Origin: Nodosilinea sp. WJT8-NPBG4
Lineage (GTDB): Bacteria > Cyanobacteriota > Cyanobacteriia > Phormidesmidales > Phormidesmidaceae
Length of the DNA: 64,000 nucleotides
Reading direction: 5' to 3'
Assembly (NCBI GenBank): GCA_019359285.1
Contig: JAHHHQ010000038.1
Location: forward strand, 62,001-126,000
The translations under genes were made by a program, and so were the position numbers. The notes beneath the pieces were generated by a model. That model was given only the letters and a program-made list of their open reading frames with translations, was not told the DNA's origin and searched no databases. Positions 47,644-57,375 of this stretch are shown in pieces (the first letter of the stretch is position 1; the number at the start of each line of letters is the position of its first letter).

Positions 47644-48138
47644 TACAGGGAATCATGCTCCCGCCGCCGTTCTAAGGAACGAAAGCCTACTCCTAAAACG
47701 ACGGCAGACGGCTTCTGGATACGCTTCGTAAGCTGCCTTAGAGTGCAAACGAAGTAGCCCGCTTCCAGCTGCAATCGAGAAAGGGAAGAGGGTGTCCGCG
47801 TTGACAGCATAGGCTTCAATTTTTGGGAGCTAATAGTTTTGTTCAGATTTTATCGGCTTTTCTCGATCGCGTTAATCCACCCGCAGACTGTACTTTAGAA
47901 CCATTTCTTACCGCCAAAGAAGGAGCAGGATGGAGCTGTAGGAGGCGATCGGGATTGAAATTAGCTACTACCAGGTCAGAAGTGCTGTGGCAGAGAAACA
48001 AGCATAGAAGAGCAAAAAGGAAAAAGTACCTAATGAGCTTAGGTTTGGGCATTTCGGGTTGTCTCAACTCAGACTTTACCGGCTATAGCAAAATAGGATG
48101 ATGGCAACCCAATTGGCGATCGCGCTGAGGAGCACTGA
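47644..48138. other. Intergenic region between divergent kinase and lipoprotein genes
   Basis: About 500 bases with no convincing gene. Short frames here lack family features. The region must hold the promoters of the divergent kinase and lipoprotein genes, but no element is clear enough to name. GAGGAG at 48127-48132 is the ribosome site of the lipoprotein gene. Confidence 0.5.
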
Positions 48139-48768
48139 GTGAGACAACGTAACGCCCTGGGTGGAATGGCGGTTTTGGTGATGATTGCGATCGCCGGTTG
48201 CAACACACCCTCAGCCCCTGGCCCTGAGACATCAGCCCCAACTCCAGCGGAATCAGGTGCTGCCGCTGACCCCGATAGTGAAAGCAGCTTGCCTGCGGAC
48301 GAGGTGATTCTGCAAACCGTTTACGACCAGGTCGAAAGCCTCGACCTCTGCAATGGGTTTTACCAGCCCGAGGTCGCCCAGGCAGAATCTCGGGTCTATC
48401 GGGTAGGCGATCGCGCCCTGGTGGAGCTGGTCTGTGCCAATGCCGCCTACCAGTCGGTCTACGCTTACGTGGCCTACCAACCCGATGGCTCCTGGCAGCC
48501 GCTGTCGCTAGATGTGTTTTATCCCGATGAAACCGGACAGTTTGTGCGCACCAGTGAGGGCACTGTAGGTGGCTTGGCCACCTTTGACCCCGAGCAGGGG
48601 CTGCTAACGGTGTTTAGCAAAGCGCGGGGCGTTGGTGACTGTGGTTCTTTAGCCGACTACCGCTGGTCGGGGGGCGAGCTAGAGCTAGAAACCTTCCGCT
48701 ACCAGGAGTGCAGCGACTCGGGTGAGGAGTTCGTCGAGCCCGCTGACTATCCCCAGATCTATCCCTAA
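48139..48768 (+). CDS. DUF1176-like lipoprotein
   Basis: GTG start with GAGGAG seven bases ahead. The 209-residue product begins with a type II signal (VLVMIAIAGCN, Cys about residue 21), then a disordered Pro/Ser/Glu-rich linker of about 35 residues. The globular part ends with RGVGDCGSLADYRWSGGELE and YQECSDSG, resembling the C-terminal core of DUF1176 proteins. It is expected to be membrane-anchored and periplasmic. Function of the family is unknown. Confidence 0.7.
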   Translation: MRQRNALGGMAVLVMIAIAGCNTPSAPGPETSAPTPAESGAAADPDSESSLPADEVILQTVYDQVESLDLCNGFYQPEVAQAESRVYRVGDRALVELVCANAAYQSVYAYVAYQPDGSWQPLSLDVFYPDETGQFVRTSEGTVGGLATFDPEQGLLTVFSKARGVGDCGSLADYRWSGGELELETFRYQECSDSGEEFVEPADYPQIYP

Positions 48769-48860
48769 ATTCATTCAGCGCTAGGATAACGGTCGCTAAA
48801 GCTTTACCTTTGCCTGCCGGCCCTTGCGCTACCCTGAGGGCAATCCTACAACCGTTGCCT

Positions 48861-50168
48861 ATGCTGGATCTACAGCAGTTTTACGATGCCTGCGACCCCA
48901 CCCAGCCGCTGCGGGGCAAGCGCTATTACATCGATTTCTCCACTGTGCGCGGCGGCGACATTGTTCAAGAGCTAGAGCGCAAAATCGCCCGCCTGGCCCG
49001 CAATCGCCCCACCACCCAGCTATTTACCGGCCATATTGGCTGCGGCAAGTCGACGGAACTCTTTCGTTTACAAGACAAGCTGGCCCAGCGCAACTATGAG
49101 GTGGTCTACTTTGAGTCAGACCGCGACTTGGAGATGGCCGATGTCGAAATTTCCGATATTCTGCTCAGCATTGCCCACAACATCAGCGAGCACCTCGACA
49201 AAATTGGCATTGCCACCCGGCCCACCTACCTGCAAGGCCTGTTTCAGAACCTGGCCGACACCCTGCGCACTCCAATGGAAATCTCCGATGTGAGCTTTTC
49301 GGCAGGCATTGCCAGCATCACAGCCTCGGCCAAGCAGAGCCCCGACATGCGCAGCCAGCTCAGACAGTATCTGGAGCCGCGCACCCGCAGCATTATTACC
49401 GCTATCAACGACGAGCTGCTGACTCCCGCCAACGATCGCCTCCAGGAGCAGGGCAAAAATCGCCTGGTGGTGATTATGGATAACCTCGATCGCATCGACA
49501 GCGCCCCTCGCTCCCAGGGACGGCTCCAGTCAGAGTACATTTTTGTGGATCGGGGTGAGCAGCTCAGGCAGCTCGACTGCCACATGGTCTATACCATTCC
49601 CCTGGAGCTGATGTTTTCGAATGACCTGGTGCGGCTGTCGAACCGCTTTGGCACCAACCCCATGGTGCTGCCCATGGTGCCGATGCAAGACCGCAAGGGC
49701 AACACCGACGAGGCGGGTATGGCGTTGCTGCGACAGATGGTGCTGATTCGCGCCTTTCCCGATTTCAACGTGAACCAGCGCATCGATGCGGTAGGAGAAA
49801 TCTTCGACGAGATGGCCACCCTCGATCGCCTCTGCCAGGTGAGCGGCGGCCACATGCGCAACCTGATTCGTCTGCTGGATGGCTGCCTGCGCAAGCAAGA
49901 CCCGCCTTTTTTGCGCGACACCCTGGAGGCGGTGATTCGCAACGAGCGCGACAGCCTGATGGGTTTGGTTAGCGACCATGAGTGGGATCTGCTGCTCCAA
50001 GCTGTCTCCCGCCAGGATGTGCAGGGCGACGAAGACTACAACATTTTGGTGCGCAGCCTGTTTTTGTATGAATATCGCGACGCCCAAGGCCGCTGGTTTG
50101 GCCCCAACCCCCTGCTAGCCGAGACCGATCGCTACCGCAGCTGGTTGGCTCAGCAGAGTCGACCATGA
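48861..50168 (+). CDS. P-loop ATPase, first gene of an ATPase pair
   Basis: A 435-residue AAA/STAND-like ATPase. Walker A is GHIGCGKSTELFRLQ (about residues 59-73) and the Walker B-like strand is LVVIMDNLDRID (about 202-213). The N-terminus, MLDLQQFYDACDPTQPLRGK, matches a conserved cyanobacterial ATP-binding family of unknown function. ATG 48861 is chosen over TTG 48810 because the family opening falls there. The stop overlaps the next gene as ATGA, so both products are made together. No effector domain (nuclease, protease, TIR) is visible. Confidence 0.75.
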   Translation: MLDLQQFYDACDPTQPLRGKRYYIDFSTVRGGDIVQELERKIARLARNRPTTQLFTGHIGCGKSTELFRLQDKLAQRNYEVVYFESDRDLEMADVEISDILLSIAHNISEHLDKIGIATRPTYLQGLFQNLADTLRTPMEISDVSFSAGIASITASAKQSPDMRSQLRQYLEPRTRSIITAINDELLTPANDRLQEQGKNRLVVIMDNLDRIDSAPRSQGRLQSEYIFVDRGEQLRQLDCHMVYTIPLELMFSNDLVRLSNRFGTNPMVLPMVPMQDRKGNTDEAGMALLRQMVLIRAFPDFNVNQRIDAVGEIFDEMATLDRLCQVSGGHMRNLIRLLDGCLRKQDPPFLRDTLEAVIRNERDSLMGLVSDHEWDLLLQAVSRQDVQGDEDYNILVRSLFLYEYRDAQGRWFGPNPLLAETDRYRSWLAQQSRP

Positions 50169-52888
50169 GCGGCCAGCGGCTGGGAATCAGCGATATGGTG
50201 GCTCACAACCGAGCTGCCCTGGCCGAGCTAAAGCGGGCGATCACCCTCAGGCCCAACCGTTTTTCGCTGGTGCTGGCCCGGTGCAACTACTCGCGTTTGC
50301 AGCGGCTGATGGTCGATCATTTGCAGACCTTTACGCCCCTGGTGGAGCGATCGCTGCCCAGTCATGTGACGACCCTGCTCCAAGCCTTGACCCTGTCCCC
50401 TGACTCCCCGCCACCTGCGGCTTTGATGGTGACTGGCCTAGAGCAGTTGCAAAACGCGGCGGCGGTGTTTAAAGCTGCCAATTTGGGGCGCAACGCCTTT
50501 CCCCAGGCGCTGCCGTTTCCGGTGGTGCTGTGGGTGAGCGATCGCACCCTGACCATTCTCAACCGCCACGCTCCCGACTTTAAGAGCTTTGCCGCTGCTC
50601 CCATCCCCTTTGAGTACCCGCCTGGCGAGCTGATCGACTCGCTCCACGCCAACGCCAACGATCTATTCGCCACTATGCTCTCTTTGGGAGATAGCAGCCC
50701 TCACCCCGCCGAAGCCGCCGACTTTCAGCCGGGGTCGGCCCTGCGCACCGAGCTAGAGTTTGCCCTGGCCGACATTGCCCAAACCCACGCCACCCTCGGC
50801 AGTGAACTCAAGGCCAGCCTCGACTTTCTCAAGGGCCGTGATGCCTTTAGCCGCAGCGACCTCGACGTGGCCCGCTACCACTTCGAGCAAAGCTTGAACT
50901 ACTGGCAAAAATCTACCCGTGCCCACCCCCCTACCTCCCCACCCTTGACTCCGCCACCCCCCACTCCTCGCCAAAAGCAAGCTGTCCTCCTCTTCTACTT
51001 GGGGGCAACCTGCCGCAGCCAGGCCATTCTGCAGCGGGTGGTTTACGATCTCATGCTGCACAAGGCCGAGAGCTACTTCACTGCCTGCCTGCGCATTTTT
51101 CGCGACCTGGGGGAGCCTGATCTGGTGGGCAAATTCATCCATGCTCTGGCGGAGGTGCAGCAAAAACTGGGGGCTTGGCCCGCCCTGGCTCGCACCGCTC
51201 AGGAGGGGTTGACCCTACACCGCCAAGACCCCATTCGCCTGGCCCGCAATTACGGCTATCTGGCAGAGGTGGCTCTGGCCCAGGACGATGCCAGCACCGC
51301 TAAAACCAACGCTGAGCAGGCGCTGAATATTCTGGCGATCGCCGGGGCTGTCACCGCCGGTGTCCCTGGCGAACCCGATGCCGAGCCCCGCGCTGCCCTG
51401 GCAATGGCCAACCAGTATCAGCGGGGCTGGTACCTCTTCCTGTTAGGGCGAGTATATATTGCTCAGGTTCAACCCGAGGCGGCTACTACCCTGCTCGAAG
51501 CCGCCTATACCTACACCGACCCCAAAACTGACCTGCCCCTCTACCGCAACATTCTGCAAACGCTGCAACAGCAGTATTACCAGCAAAAAAAATACCGCGC
51601 CGCCTTTGGGGTCAAGCTCAAGCAGCGCCAGGTCGACACCCGCTTCAAGCTACGAGCCTTCATCGGCGCCAGCGAAATTCAGCCCCAGGAGCCTCTGCGG
51701 GGGGGTGGTGGCTCTACTCAAGCGCTGCTGGCTACCGAGATTCAGTCCTCGGGTCGCCAGGCCGATGTTGATGCCCTCACCGATCGCCTTGAGCAGGCCC
51801 GCTACCCATTGGTGATCATCCACGGGCCGTCGGGAGTGGGCAAAAGCTCCATTCTCTACGCCGGGCTGATGCCCGCCCTGGCCAAGTCGTTTCCTGAGGG
51901 GCGATCGACTTTGGCGGTGCTAGTTAAGGGCTACCGCGACTGGCCCGATGAGGTCAACCAGGCTTTGGCCCGCGCCCTACAGCAGCTCAGCGAGGCTGAC
52001 GGCATTCCCCCAGCGGCCCCCATCGACCCTATCGACTTGAGCGATCGCCTCAAACGCCTCACTGAGCAAAGCTATCGGCAAATCGTGCTGATTTTTGATC
52101 AGTTTGAAGAATTTTTTGTCGATGCCGTGGAGCTGACCCAGCGCCGCGACTTCTACGCCTTCTTGCTCGACTGCCTCAACACGCCCTACCTCAAGGTGGT
52201 GCTATCCCTGCGCGAAGACTACCTCCACCACCTGCTCGAAATTGAGCGCGGCTTTGACCTCGATATTCTCAACAACGACATTCTCAGCCGCGACTACCGC
52301 TACTATCTGGGCAATTTTAAGGCCACTGACGCCAAATTCTTAATTCGCCGCCTCACCGACGACGCTCACTTTTACCTCGAAACGGCCCTGATCGATCAGC
52401 TGGTGACCGACCTATCTACCTCCATCGGCGAGGTGCGCCCGATTGAGCTTCAGGTGGTGGGGGCTCAGCTCCAGCGCCAAGAGATCAACACCCTGGCCGA
52501 ATACCTCGACCTGGGCGACTATCCCAAAGAGACCCTAGTGCAAAATTTTGTGGGCACTGTGGTTGACGACTGCGGCGCTGAAAATGCCGATCTGGCCCGT
52601 CTGGTGCTCTACCTGCTCACCGATATCGATCGCGACAGCCGCCCCTATCGCCCCCAACGCAGCCGAGAAGACATTGAAGAAGAGATTAAACTGCGCGGTG
52701 CTGTCTACCAACCAGAGCAGCTCGACCTAGTGCTGGATATTCTGGTGGGATCGGGTTTGGTGTTTTTGCTGCCCGATATCCCCATCGATCGCTACCAGCT
52801 GGTGCATGACTATCTGGTCAGCTACGCCCGCCGAGAACCGCCTGCGCGCTTGCTCAATAAGCTGCGGCGCAGTCAAGTACTGGGGTAA
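50165..52888 (+). CDS. STAND-type NTPase with helical-repeat region, second gene of the pair
   Basis: A 907-residue protein in three parts. The N-terminal part (about 1-200) resembles the P-loop-less domain seen at the start of many STAND proteins, with NLGRNAFPQALPFPVVLWVS and HAPDFKSFAAAPIPFEY. The middle (about 215-520) is TPR-like helical repeats with a proline-rich break (about 255-275) encoded by a C-rich repeat tract. The C-terminal part is an nSTAND1-type NTPase: Walker A IIHGPSGVGKSSILYAG (about 555) and Walker B IVLIFDQFEEFFVD (about 640). WD40 or other C-terminal sensor repeats common in the family are absent. Coupled to the preceding ATPase gene; likely a signalling or conflict-response switch (inference). 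Confidence 0.75.
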   Translation: MSGQRLGISDMVAHNRAALAELKRAITLRPNRFSLVLARCNYSRLQRLMVDHLQTFTPLVERSLPSHVTTLLQALTLSPDSPPPAALMVTGLEQLQNAAAVFKAANLGRNAFPQALPFPVVLWVSDRTLTILNRHAPDFKSFAAAPIPFEYPPGELIDSLHANANDLFATMLSLGDSSPHPAEAADFQPGSALRTELEFALADIAQTHATLGSELKASLDFLKGRDAFSRSDLDVARYHFEQSLNYWQKSTRAHPPTSPPLTPPPPTPRQKQAVLLFYLGATCRSQAILQRVVYDLMLHKAESYFTACLRIFRDLGEPDLVGKFIHALAEVQQKLGAWPALARTAQEGLTLHRQDPIRLARNYGYLAEVALAQDDASTAKTNAEQALNILAIAGAVTAGVPGEPDAEPRAALAMANQYQRGWYLFLLGRVYIAQVQPEAATTLLEAAYTYTDPKTDLPLYRNILQTLQQQYYQQKKYRAAFGVKLKQRQVDTRFKLRAFIGASEIQPQEPLRGGGGSTQALLATEIQSSGRQADVDALTDRLEQARYPLVIIHGPSGVGKSSILYAGLMPALAKSFPEGRSTLAVLVKGYRDWPDEVNQALARALQQLSEADGIPPAAPIDPIDLSDRLKRLTEQSYRQIVLIFDQFEEFFVDAVELTQRRDFYAFLLDCLNTPYLKVVLSLREDYLHHLLEIERGFDLDILNNDILSRDYRYYLGNFKATDAKFLIRRLTDDAHFYLETALIDQLVTDLSTSIGEVRPIELQVVGAQLQRQEINTLAEYLDLGDYPKETLVQNFVGTVVDDCGAENADLARLVLYLLTDIDRDSRPYRPQRSREDIEEEIKLRGAVYQPEQLDLVLDILVGSGLVFLLPDIPIDRYQLVHDYLVSYARREPPARLLNKLRRSQVLG

Positions 52889-53068
52889 CGCTACACGCCT
52901 AGCTTCTCCATGGGCGCAGGCAGCAAGGAGAAATTAGGAAGAATTTGAACTGTCTTACAGGGTGAGAACATCACTCTGTTTTGGGGAACCATTGATTTAT
53001 ATCTACCTTAGGGCGTACTCTTAACCTATTCCTTTAGGGGGATGCAAAGTTGCCTGGTATAGTTGCAC

Positions 53069-53350
53069 ATGAATGACACTTGGCTTTCGGATTACGTTAT
53101 TTACTCTGAACGAGCAGGGCAAGGCTACGCAAGACGAGCCTGTCGACCCTTAGAATCTCACATTAAAAAGATGTTGGGGCTGCCGATTAGCGAATTCTCT
53201 ATCCAGGCTGAAATCCAATATCTAACCCTTGTTGCCGGTGGTGCAACCTGTGAGTGTCCGGCATGCAAGCTCAGAGCCCCAGGCAATGCTGGTATCTTCT
53301 GGGCTGTCACCCGGAAGGACGCCGTGGGAAAAGTCTCTGAGGTAGAGTAA
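53069..53350 (+). CDS. Small Cys-containing hypothetical protein
   Basis: A 93-residue protein from ATG 53069 (a TTG at 53063 is an alternative). It has a cluster CECPACKLRAPG near residues 64-75 that could bind a metal, and otherwise no recognised domain. A perfect hairpin follows at 53410-53440. Codon use and position between the ATPase pair and cysC are consistent with a real small gene, but no family is recognised. Confidence 0.45.
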   Translation: MNDTWLSDYVIYSERAGQGYARRACRPLESHIKKMLGLPISEFSIQAEIQYLTLVAGGATCECPACKLRAPGNAGIFWAVTRKDAVGKVSEVE

Positions 53351-53409
53351 TCAAATCTCTCTAGGAAAGCTGAATTTCCTGAGAGGCTTGGTTCCACCTT
53401 CCACTACCG

Positions 53410-53440
53410 ATGCCCACTATTCTGAAAAAATAGTGGGCAT
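53410..53440. terminator. Hairpin between convergent genes
   Basis: ATGCCCACTATT (53410-53421) pairs perfectly with AATAGTGGGCAT (53429-53440) around a seven-base loop. It lies between the small plus-strand gene and the minus-strand cysC, so it may terminate one or both. No T tract follows. Confidence 0.55.
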
Positions 53441-53568
53441 TACTGCTACAGCGGTAGAGCGATCAGCGCAGAGTTTGGGGAAGCGCATTCCGCCGGGTTA
53501 CTCAATTTGAATCAAGGCAGGGTGCAGGCTAAGGGTAACACCACCGATAGCCTACTGGTCCCAAGAGG

Positions 53569-54120
53569 CTAGGCCACCGCTGCCACTGCTAGGTAGCCCA
53601 TGGCTTCGAGCTGGCCGATTACCTGAGCCACACTTTCTTCGACGGATTGCTGATCGGTGTGGCAGTGCACCTCCGGGTTAAGAGGCGCTTCGTAGGGGTC
53701 GTCAATGCCGGTAAACTGCTTGATTTCGCCAGCGCGGGCTTTTTTGTAGAGGCCTTTGACGTCGCGGTCTTCGCAGACGCTGAGGGGAGCATCGACAAAG
53801 ACTTCGACGAAGTCACCGATGCGATCGCGCACCGTGTCTCGCGCTTCGCGGTAGGGCGAAATTGCCGACACCAGCACCACCACGCCATTGCGGGTTAGCA
53901 GGTGCGATACAAAGCCAATGCGGCGAATGTTTTCGTCCCGGTCTTCTTTACTAAAGCCTAGGCCCTTGGTGAGGTTGGTGCGCACAACATCGCCATCGAG
54001 CACCTCAAGCTGGCAACCCCGCTGGCGCAGTTCGGCCTCCAGAGCGCGAGCGATGGTCGATTTACCCGACCCACTCAACCCCGTAAACCAGATTGTTACT
54101 CCACGCTGCGCTGTCGCCAT
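53569..54120 (-). CDS. cysC: Adenylylsulfate kinase
   Basis: CysC phosphorylates adenosine 5'-phosphosulfate to PAPS in sulfate assimilation. The 183-residue product has Walker [18 protein letters not shown] (about residues 12-28), DGDVVRTNL (about 42-50), [20 protein letters not shown] (about 70-89), and the family segment [20 protein letters not shown] (about 119-138). Length is standard for the stand-alone enzyme. The YihY-type gene lies 37 bases upstream on the same strand. Confidence 0.93.
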   Translation of the reverse strand: MATAQRGVTIWFTGLSGSGKSTIARALEAELRQRGCQLEVLDGDVVRTNLTKGLGFSKEDRDENIRRIGFVSHLLTRNGVVVLVSAISPYREARDTVRDRIGDFVEVFVDAPLSVCEDRDVKGLYKKARAGEIKQFTGIDDPYEAPLNPEVHCHTDQQSVEESVAQVIGQLEAMGYLAVAAVA

Positions 54121-54157
54121 TGGCCCATTCCGTAAACTGCTCTATAAATTAAACCAC

Positions 54158-55132
54158 TTACTGGCCCCCTACCTTGGCCATTAGCTTTTTCTGTCCCTTG
54201 CGGCTGCCAAACTGGTGGGCGTAGACGTAGGTAAACTCGCCCCCCAAAAAGAAAATCTGGCTGGTGAGGTAAATCCACAGCATCAGCACCATGACCCCGC
54301 CCACCACCCCATAGGAGCGAAACTGGCTGCCCAGGCTAATGACACTGTTGCTGATTAACTGCTGCAAAATCAGCCACAGAATGGCGGTGATCAGTGCCCC
54401 CAGCCACACATCGCGCCAAGCCACCCGAGTGCTGGGCAGAGTTTTGTAGAGCACCATCACTACCAGCGTCAGCGTTACGAAGGAGATGCCTAGCCGCAGC
54501 CACGACAGCAGCTGCACCTGATCGATCGCCAGCACCGTCACCCACTCATTAACCCCTTCTAAAATCTTGGTGATGGCGTCGATGGCAATGTTAGAGAGCA
54601 GCGACACAAAAATGAGGCTGGTGGCCCCGATCACCAGCAAAAATGCCAGAAACCGCCGCCACAAAAAGATAAACGCCACTTCCCCCACGCCGTCGAAGCG
54701 GTGGTGACTGGGCTTGGTGTGCCAAATTTTATCAAAGGAGCGGCTGAGGGCTCCAAAAAAACCGCTGGAGGTAAACAGCAAAATGCCAAAACCGACAATG
54801 CTGGCGCTAGTGCTGCCGTTGTGAAACTCTGTGAGGGTGGTCTGCACCAGGGGAAAGGCGTCGGGGGGCAGAGCCTCTTGGGCGAAATGGAGCACGGCGT
54901 TGTAGGCATCGGTGCTGGGGCCAATCAGAAAACCCACGATACTCAACGACACCAAAATCATTGGAAACATTGAAAAGAGGGCGTAGTAGGCTAGGGCGGC
55001 ACCCATTTCAAGGCAATCGTCTTGCTGCCACTTCATTAGGGTGCGGCCGATCAGCTTGGCCCACGCTGACTGCCCCACTCGATACTTAAAAAAATCGAGC
55101 ATAGCCGCGTTGTTGATCCATTGGTGTGCCAT
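54158..55132 (-). CDS. YihY/BrkB-family inner-membrane protein
   Basis: A 324-residue protein with about six membrane segments. It has the family signature MGAALAYYALFSMFPMILVS (about residues 43-62), SRSFDKIWHT (about 128-137) and a C-terminal LMLWIYLTSQIFFLGGEFTY (about 282-301). These proteins were once annotated as ribonuclease BN, but that activity belongs to another enzyme; the true function is unclear. ATG 55132 (MAHQWINN) fits the family better than the longer frame to 55264. The gene is followed closely by cysC. Confidence 0.85.
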   Translation of the reverse strand: MAHQWINNAAMLDFFKYRVGQSAWAKLIGRTLMKWQQDDCLEMGAALAYYALFSMFPMILVSLSIVGFLIGPSTDAYNAVLHFAQEALPPDAFPLVQTTLTEFHNGSTSASIVGFGILLFTSSGFFGALSRSFDKIWHTKPSHHRFDGVGEVAFIFLWRRFLAFLLVIGATSLIFVSLLSNIAIDAITKILEGVNEWVTVLAIDQVQLLSWLRLGISFVTLTLVVMVLYKTLPSTRVAWRDVWLGALITAILWLILQQLISNSVISLGSQFRSYGVVGGVMVLMLWIYLTSQIFFLGGEFTYVYAHQFGSRKGQKKLMAKVGGQ

Positions 55133-55501
55133 TGACCATGCGCGTCGCCAATGCCCTAACCGCGCCCGTTGTCTCCTCATTTTACCGACCCTATTTGTTC
55201 GTAGAGGGGTGTGCCAGCTACCTACAGTGGCACAAAACCCAAAAAGTAGAGCACCAAAGGACAAAATTGCTCGGTTTTGGGGCGATTGCCCTTAGTCCGC
55301 CAGGGCTTAGCTCCCAGCTCTTACAGCTCCATACTGTCAAATCCCTGTGGGCAAAGATGGTCTACTGTGGCAGTTTCTCCTCTATTACAAGTGGTGTAGG
55401 GCATCTACAGGAAAAAAGAGCTGCAAAATTTCGCCCCGGCGCACTTAGTGCCGAGCGAACTGCAGAAACGTAGCTGCTTTTATGGATGGCTTGAGCTGGC
55501 G
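55133..55501. other. Non-coding stretch upstream of the YihY-type gene
   Basis: No supported gene. A plus-strand frame of 115 codons crosses it, but its sequence has no family resemblance and it overlaps the start of the membrane-protein gene. The promoter of the YihY-type gene and the 3' flank of the small gene at 55,502 are expected here; I see no clear signal. Confidence 0.45.
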
Positions 55502-55729
55502 TCAGTTTGCCGATACTTTGACGCTAACTTCTTCGCGCTTGGTGGCGGGGGCGACGAGGTGGGGTGCGATCGCCTGCATAGGGGCAACCTGAGGAGCCGT
55601 GGTGGTCACGTTCTGGGTGGCTTCGGCTTCATCCATCTGATCGCAAAGTGCTTTGGAGAAGGCCATAGCAGCATACATGCCCGCCAAATAGAGCACGATA
55701 TCAAACGCCCCAAAGTACAGATGGAACAT
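55502..55729 (-). CDS. Small single-pass membrane protein (hypothetical)
   Basis: A 75-residue protein with an N-terminal hydrophobic segment (about residues 4-24, FGAFDIVLYLAGMYAAMAF) and a polar Ala/Val/Pro-rich tail. The start ATG 55729 has a strong GGGAGG ribosome site eight bases ahead, the best evidence that it is real. No family is recognised. Confidence 0.6.
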   Translation of the reverse strand: MFHLYFGAFDIVLYLAGMYAAMAFSKALCDQMDEAEATQNVTTTAPQVAPMQAIAPHLVAPATKREEVSVKVSAN

Positions 55730-55951
55730 GAGCCTAGCCTCCCTTGCGGTTGAAGTTTATTGCCGATACTACCGCAACCTGCGGTGGGGTTCCAAGAGGC
55801 GCAGGTGTTGTCTGTGGCCCGAACTGACAGATTTTTTTCCTGGCATAGCGCTCTAGGCCTTGCTGAATGAGCGTTGCGGAAGCTCGAATTGGATGCTGAC
55901 TGAAAGAACTTTTTGCCCAACAGGGCTGGGCGGTTTCCTTCACCTATAGTC

Positions 55952-56761
55952 TCAGGCCCAAAACTGACGAAAATCTTCGTCTTGGTCGCTGAGCTGCGCC
56001 CAGGGGGCACCCCACTGCTGCACAATCTCCGTTAGTCGGGCGCAGGCGGGGCGTTCGGTGGCGTAGTGGCCGGCGTCAATGAGCACCAGGTTGCGATCGC
56101 GCCCTTCCTGAAACTGGTGAAACTTGCAGTCTGAGGTCAGGTAGGCCTGCGCCCCAGTTTTGGCTACCGCTCCCATAAAGCTTGCCCCGCTGCCCCCCAG
56201 CACCGCCACCCGGCTAATGGTTTGGGTCAAGTCAGCGGTGGGAGAGTAGATTAGGCGCGGCGGCGAGAGCTTGGCTTGAATCAGGTCCAGCAGCCCTTGC
56301 AGACTGAGGGCTGGACTGAGGTCGCCCACACGTCCATAGCCGATGCCGGGTTGGGTGGACACCACGGGCTGAGAGTTTTGCAGGTGCAGCACTTGGGCCA
56401 GCAGGTCGGCGGTGCCGTCTTGCACCTGGTCAAAGTTGGTGTGGGCAGTGTAGATGCCAATGTTGTGAGCGATCGCCTGGCGCACCATATCCCCCACGGG
56501 GTCCCCCTGGGTGACGCGCTTAAGCGGGCTAAAGATCAGCGGATGGTGGGCCAAAATCAAGTTTACGCCCACGCCCTGCTGCCGGAGTTTGAGGGCTTCG
56601 GCCATCACCGCCAAAGTTGGGGTAAGGCACACCAGCACGTGGGCCGGTTCGTCGAGCAGGCCGGGCTGCACCTGCCAACCGCAGTTGTCCCAGTCTTCTT
56701 GCCAGTCCGGGTTAGCCCAGGCTTCGAGTTTAGAGATCAGATCTGCGATCGCAAGGGCCAT
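55952..56761 (-). CDS. Nif3-like dinuclear metal centre protein
   Basis: Nif3/YbgI/YqfO proteins form hexameric rings with a two-metal site; they have been linked to GTP cyclohydrolase-like roles but the function is unsettled. The metal ligands are visible: DWDNCGWQV (about residues 23-31), LAHHPLIFS (about 69-77), YTAHTNFDQ (about 102-110) and DAGHYATER (about 229-237). Starting at ATG 56761 gives 269 residues, close to the short form without the PII-like insert. A GTG three codons upstream is possible. Confidence 0.85.
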   Translation of the reverse strand: MALAIADLISKLEAWANPDWQEDWDNCGWQVQPGLLDEPAHVLVCLTPTLAVMAEALKLRQQGVGVNLILAHHPLIFSPLKRVTQGDPVGDMVRQAIAHNIGIYTAHTNFDQVQDGTADLLAQVLHLQNSQPVVSTQPGIGYGRVGDLSPALSLQGLLDLIQAKLSPPRLIYSPTADLTQTISRVAVLGGSGASFMGAVAKTGAQAYLTSDCKFHQFQEGRDRNLVLIDAGHYATERPACARLTEIVQQWGAPWAQLSDQDEDFRQFWA

Positions 56762-56862
56762 AAAAAACACCGCTGGCGGGGGTAGCCAGCTCCAGGAGAA
56801 AACCCTCCTAGTCTACCGCGCTACCCCTGACCAACGGCGTCAGGAAGGTCCGTTGAGAGTGG

Positions 56863-57210
56863 TTACTTGGTCATATTGCTCAGGGCGTTTTTGATCTTGT
56901 CGATGGGCGAGGTGGCCTGGCCAGAGTTGGCGGGGGTGTTCATCTGGTTGACGTCAGCATTTTTCTGCACTTCGTTCAGCCCTTGATTGGCTCGGTCGAT
57001 CGTCTTGTCGCCATCGAGGGCGTTCTCAGGCTGCACCGCTTTTTCAGCTTCGTTGTAGATGCTATTGAGTGGGGCCGTGCCCTGGTCAGGGCGGCTTGGG
57101 GTGCTGCTATTAGCCATCGCGGGGGTAGCGGTCAGCAACACCAGCGTGCAGGAAAGGGCGATCGCAACATTGCGTGCCCAGCCCATAGCCGCAGCAAAAA
57201 AGGTATTCAT
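56863..57210 (-). CDS. Secreted low-temperature-induced-like protein
   Basis: A 115-residue protein with a signal peptide (residues 1-33, ending TPAMANS) and a polar, Asn/Ala/Lys-rich mature part. The pattern NSIYNEAEKAVQ, then GLNEVQKNADVNQMNTPANS and a C-terminal amphipathic helix resembles a cyanobacterial family annotated as low-temperature-induced protein. ATG 57210 has GGAG seven bases upstream. Role is unknown and assignment is tentative. Confidence 0.6.
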   Translation of the reverse strand: MNTFFAAAMGWARNVAIALSCTLVLLTATPAMANSSTPSRPDQGTAPLNSIYNEAEKAVQPENALDGDKTIDRANQGLNEVQKNADVNQMNTPANSGQATSPIDKIKNALSNMTK

Positions 57211-57375
57211 GGTTGGTCTCCAATCGGATAGGAAAAACTTATTTCAGCGACCTGGTGATTCCTGTCGCATCACCACTCGCCAAAGCTTCCTATTCATACC
57301 GATTTACCTACCTCAACCGAATCGTCCCACAGACAGAGGTAAGGGGTAGAGATTAAGATCGTCGACACTCTATCC

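Noticed and set aside
47823..48101. 92-codon plus-strand frame upstream of the lipoprotein gene
   Set aside because: No family features, no ribosome site, and composition typical of non-coding DNA.
55126..55473. 115-codon plus-strand frame
   Set aside because: Overlaps the start of the YihY-type gene, has no recognisable domain and low coding character.
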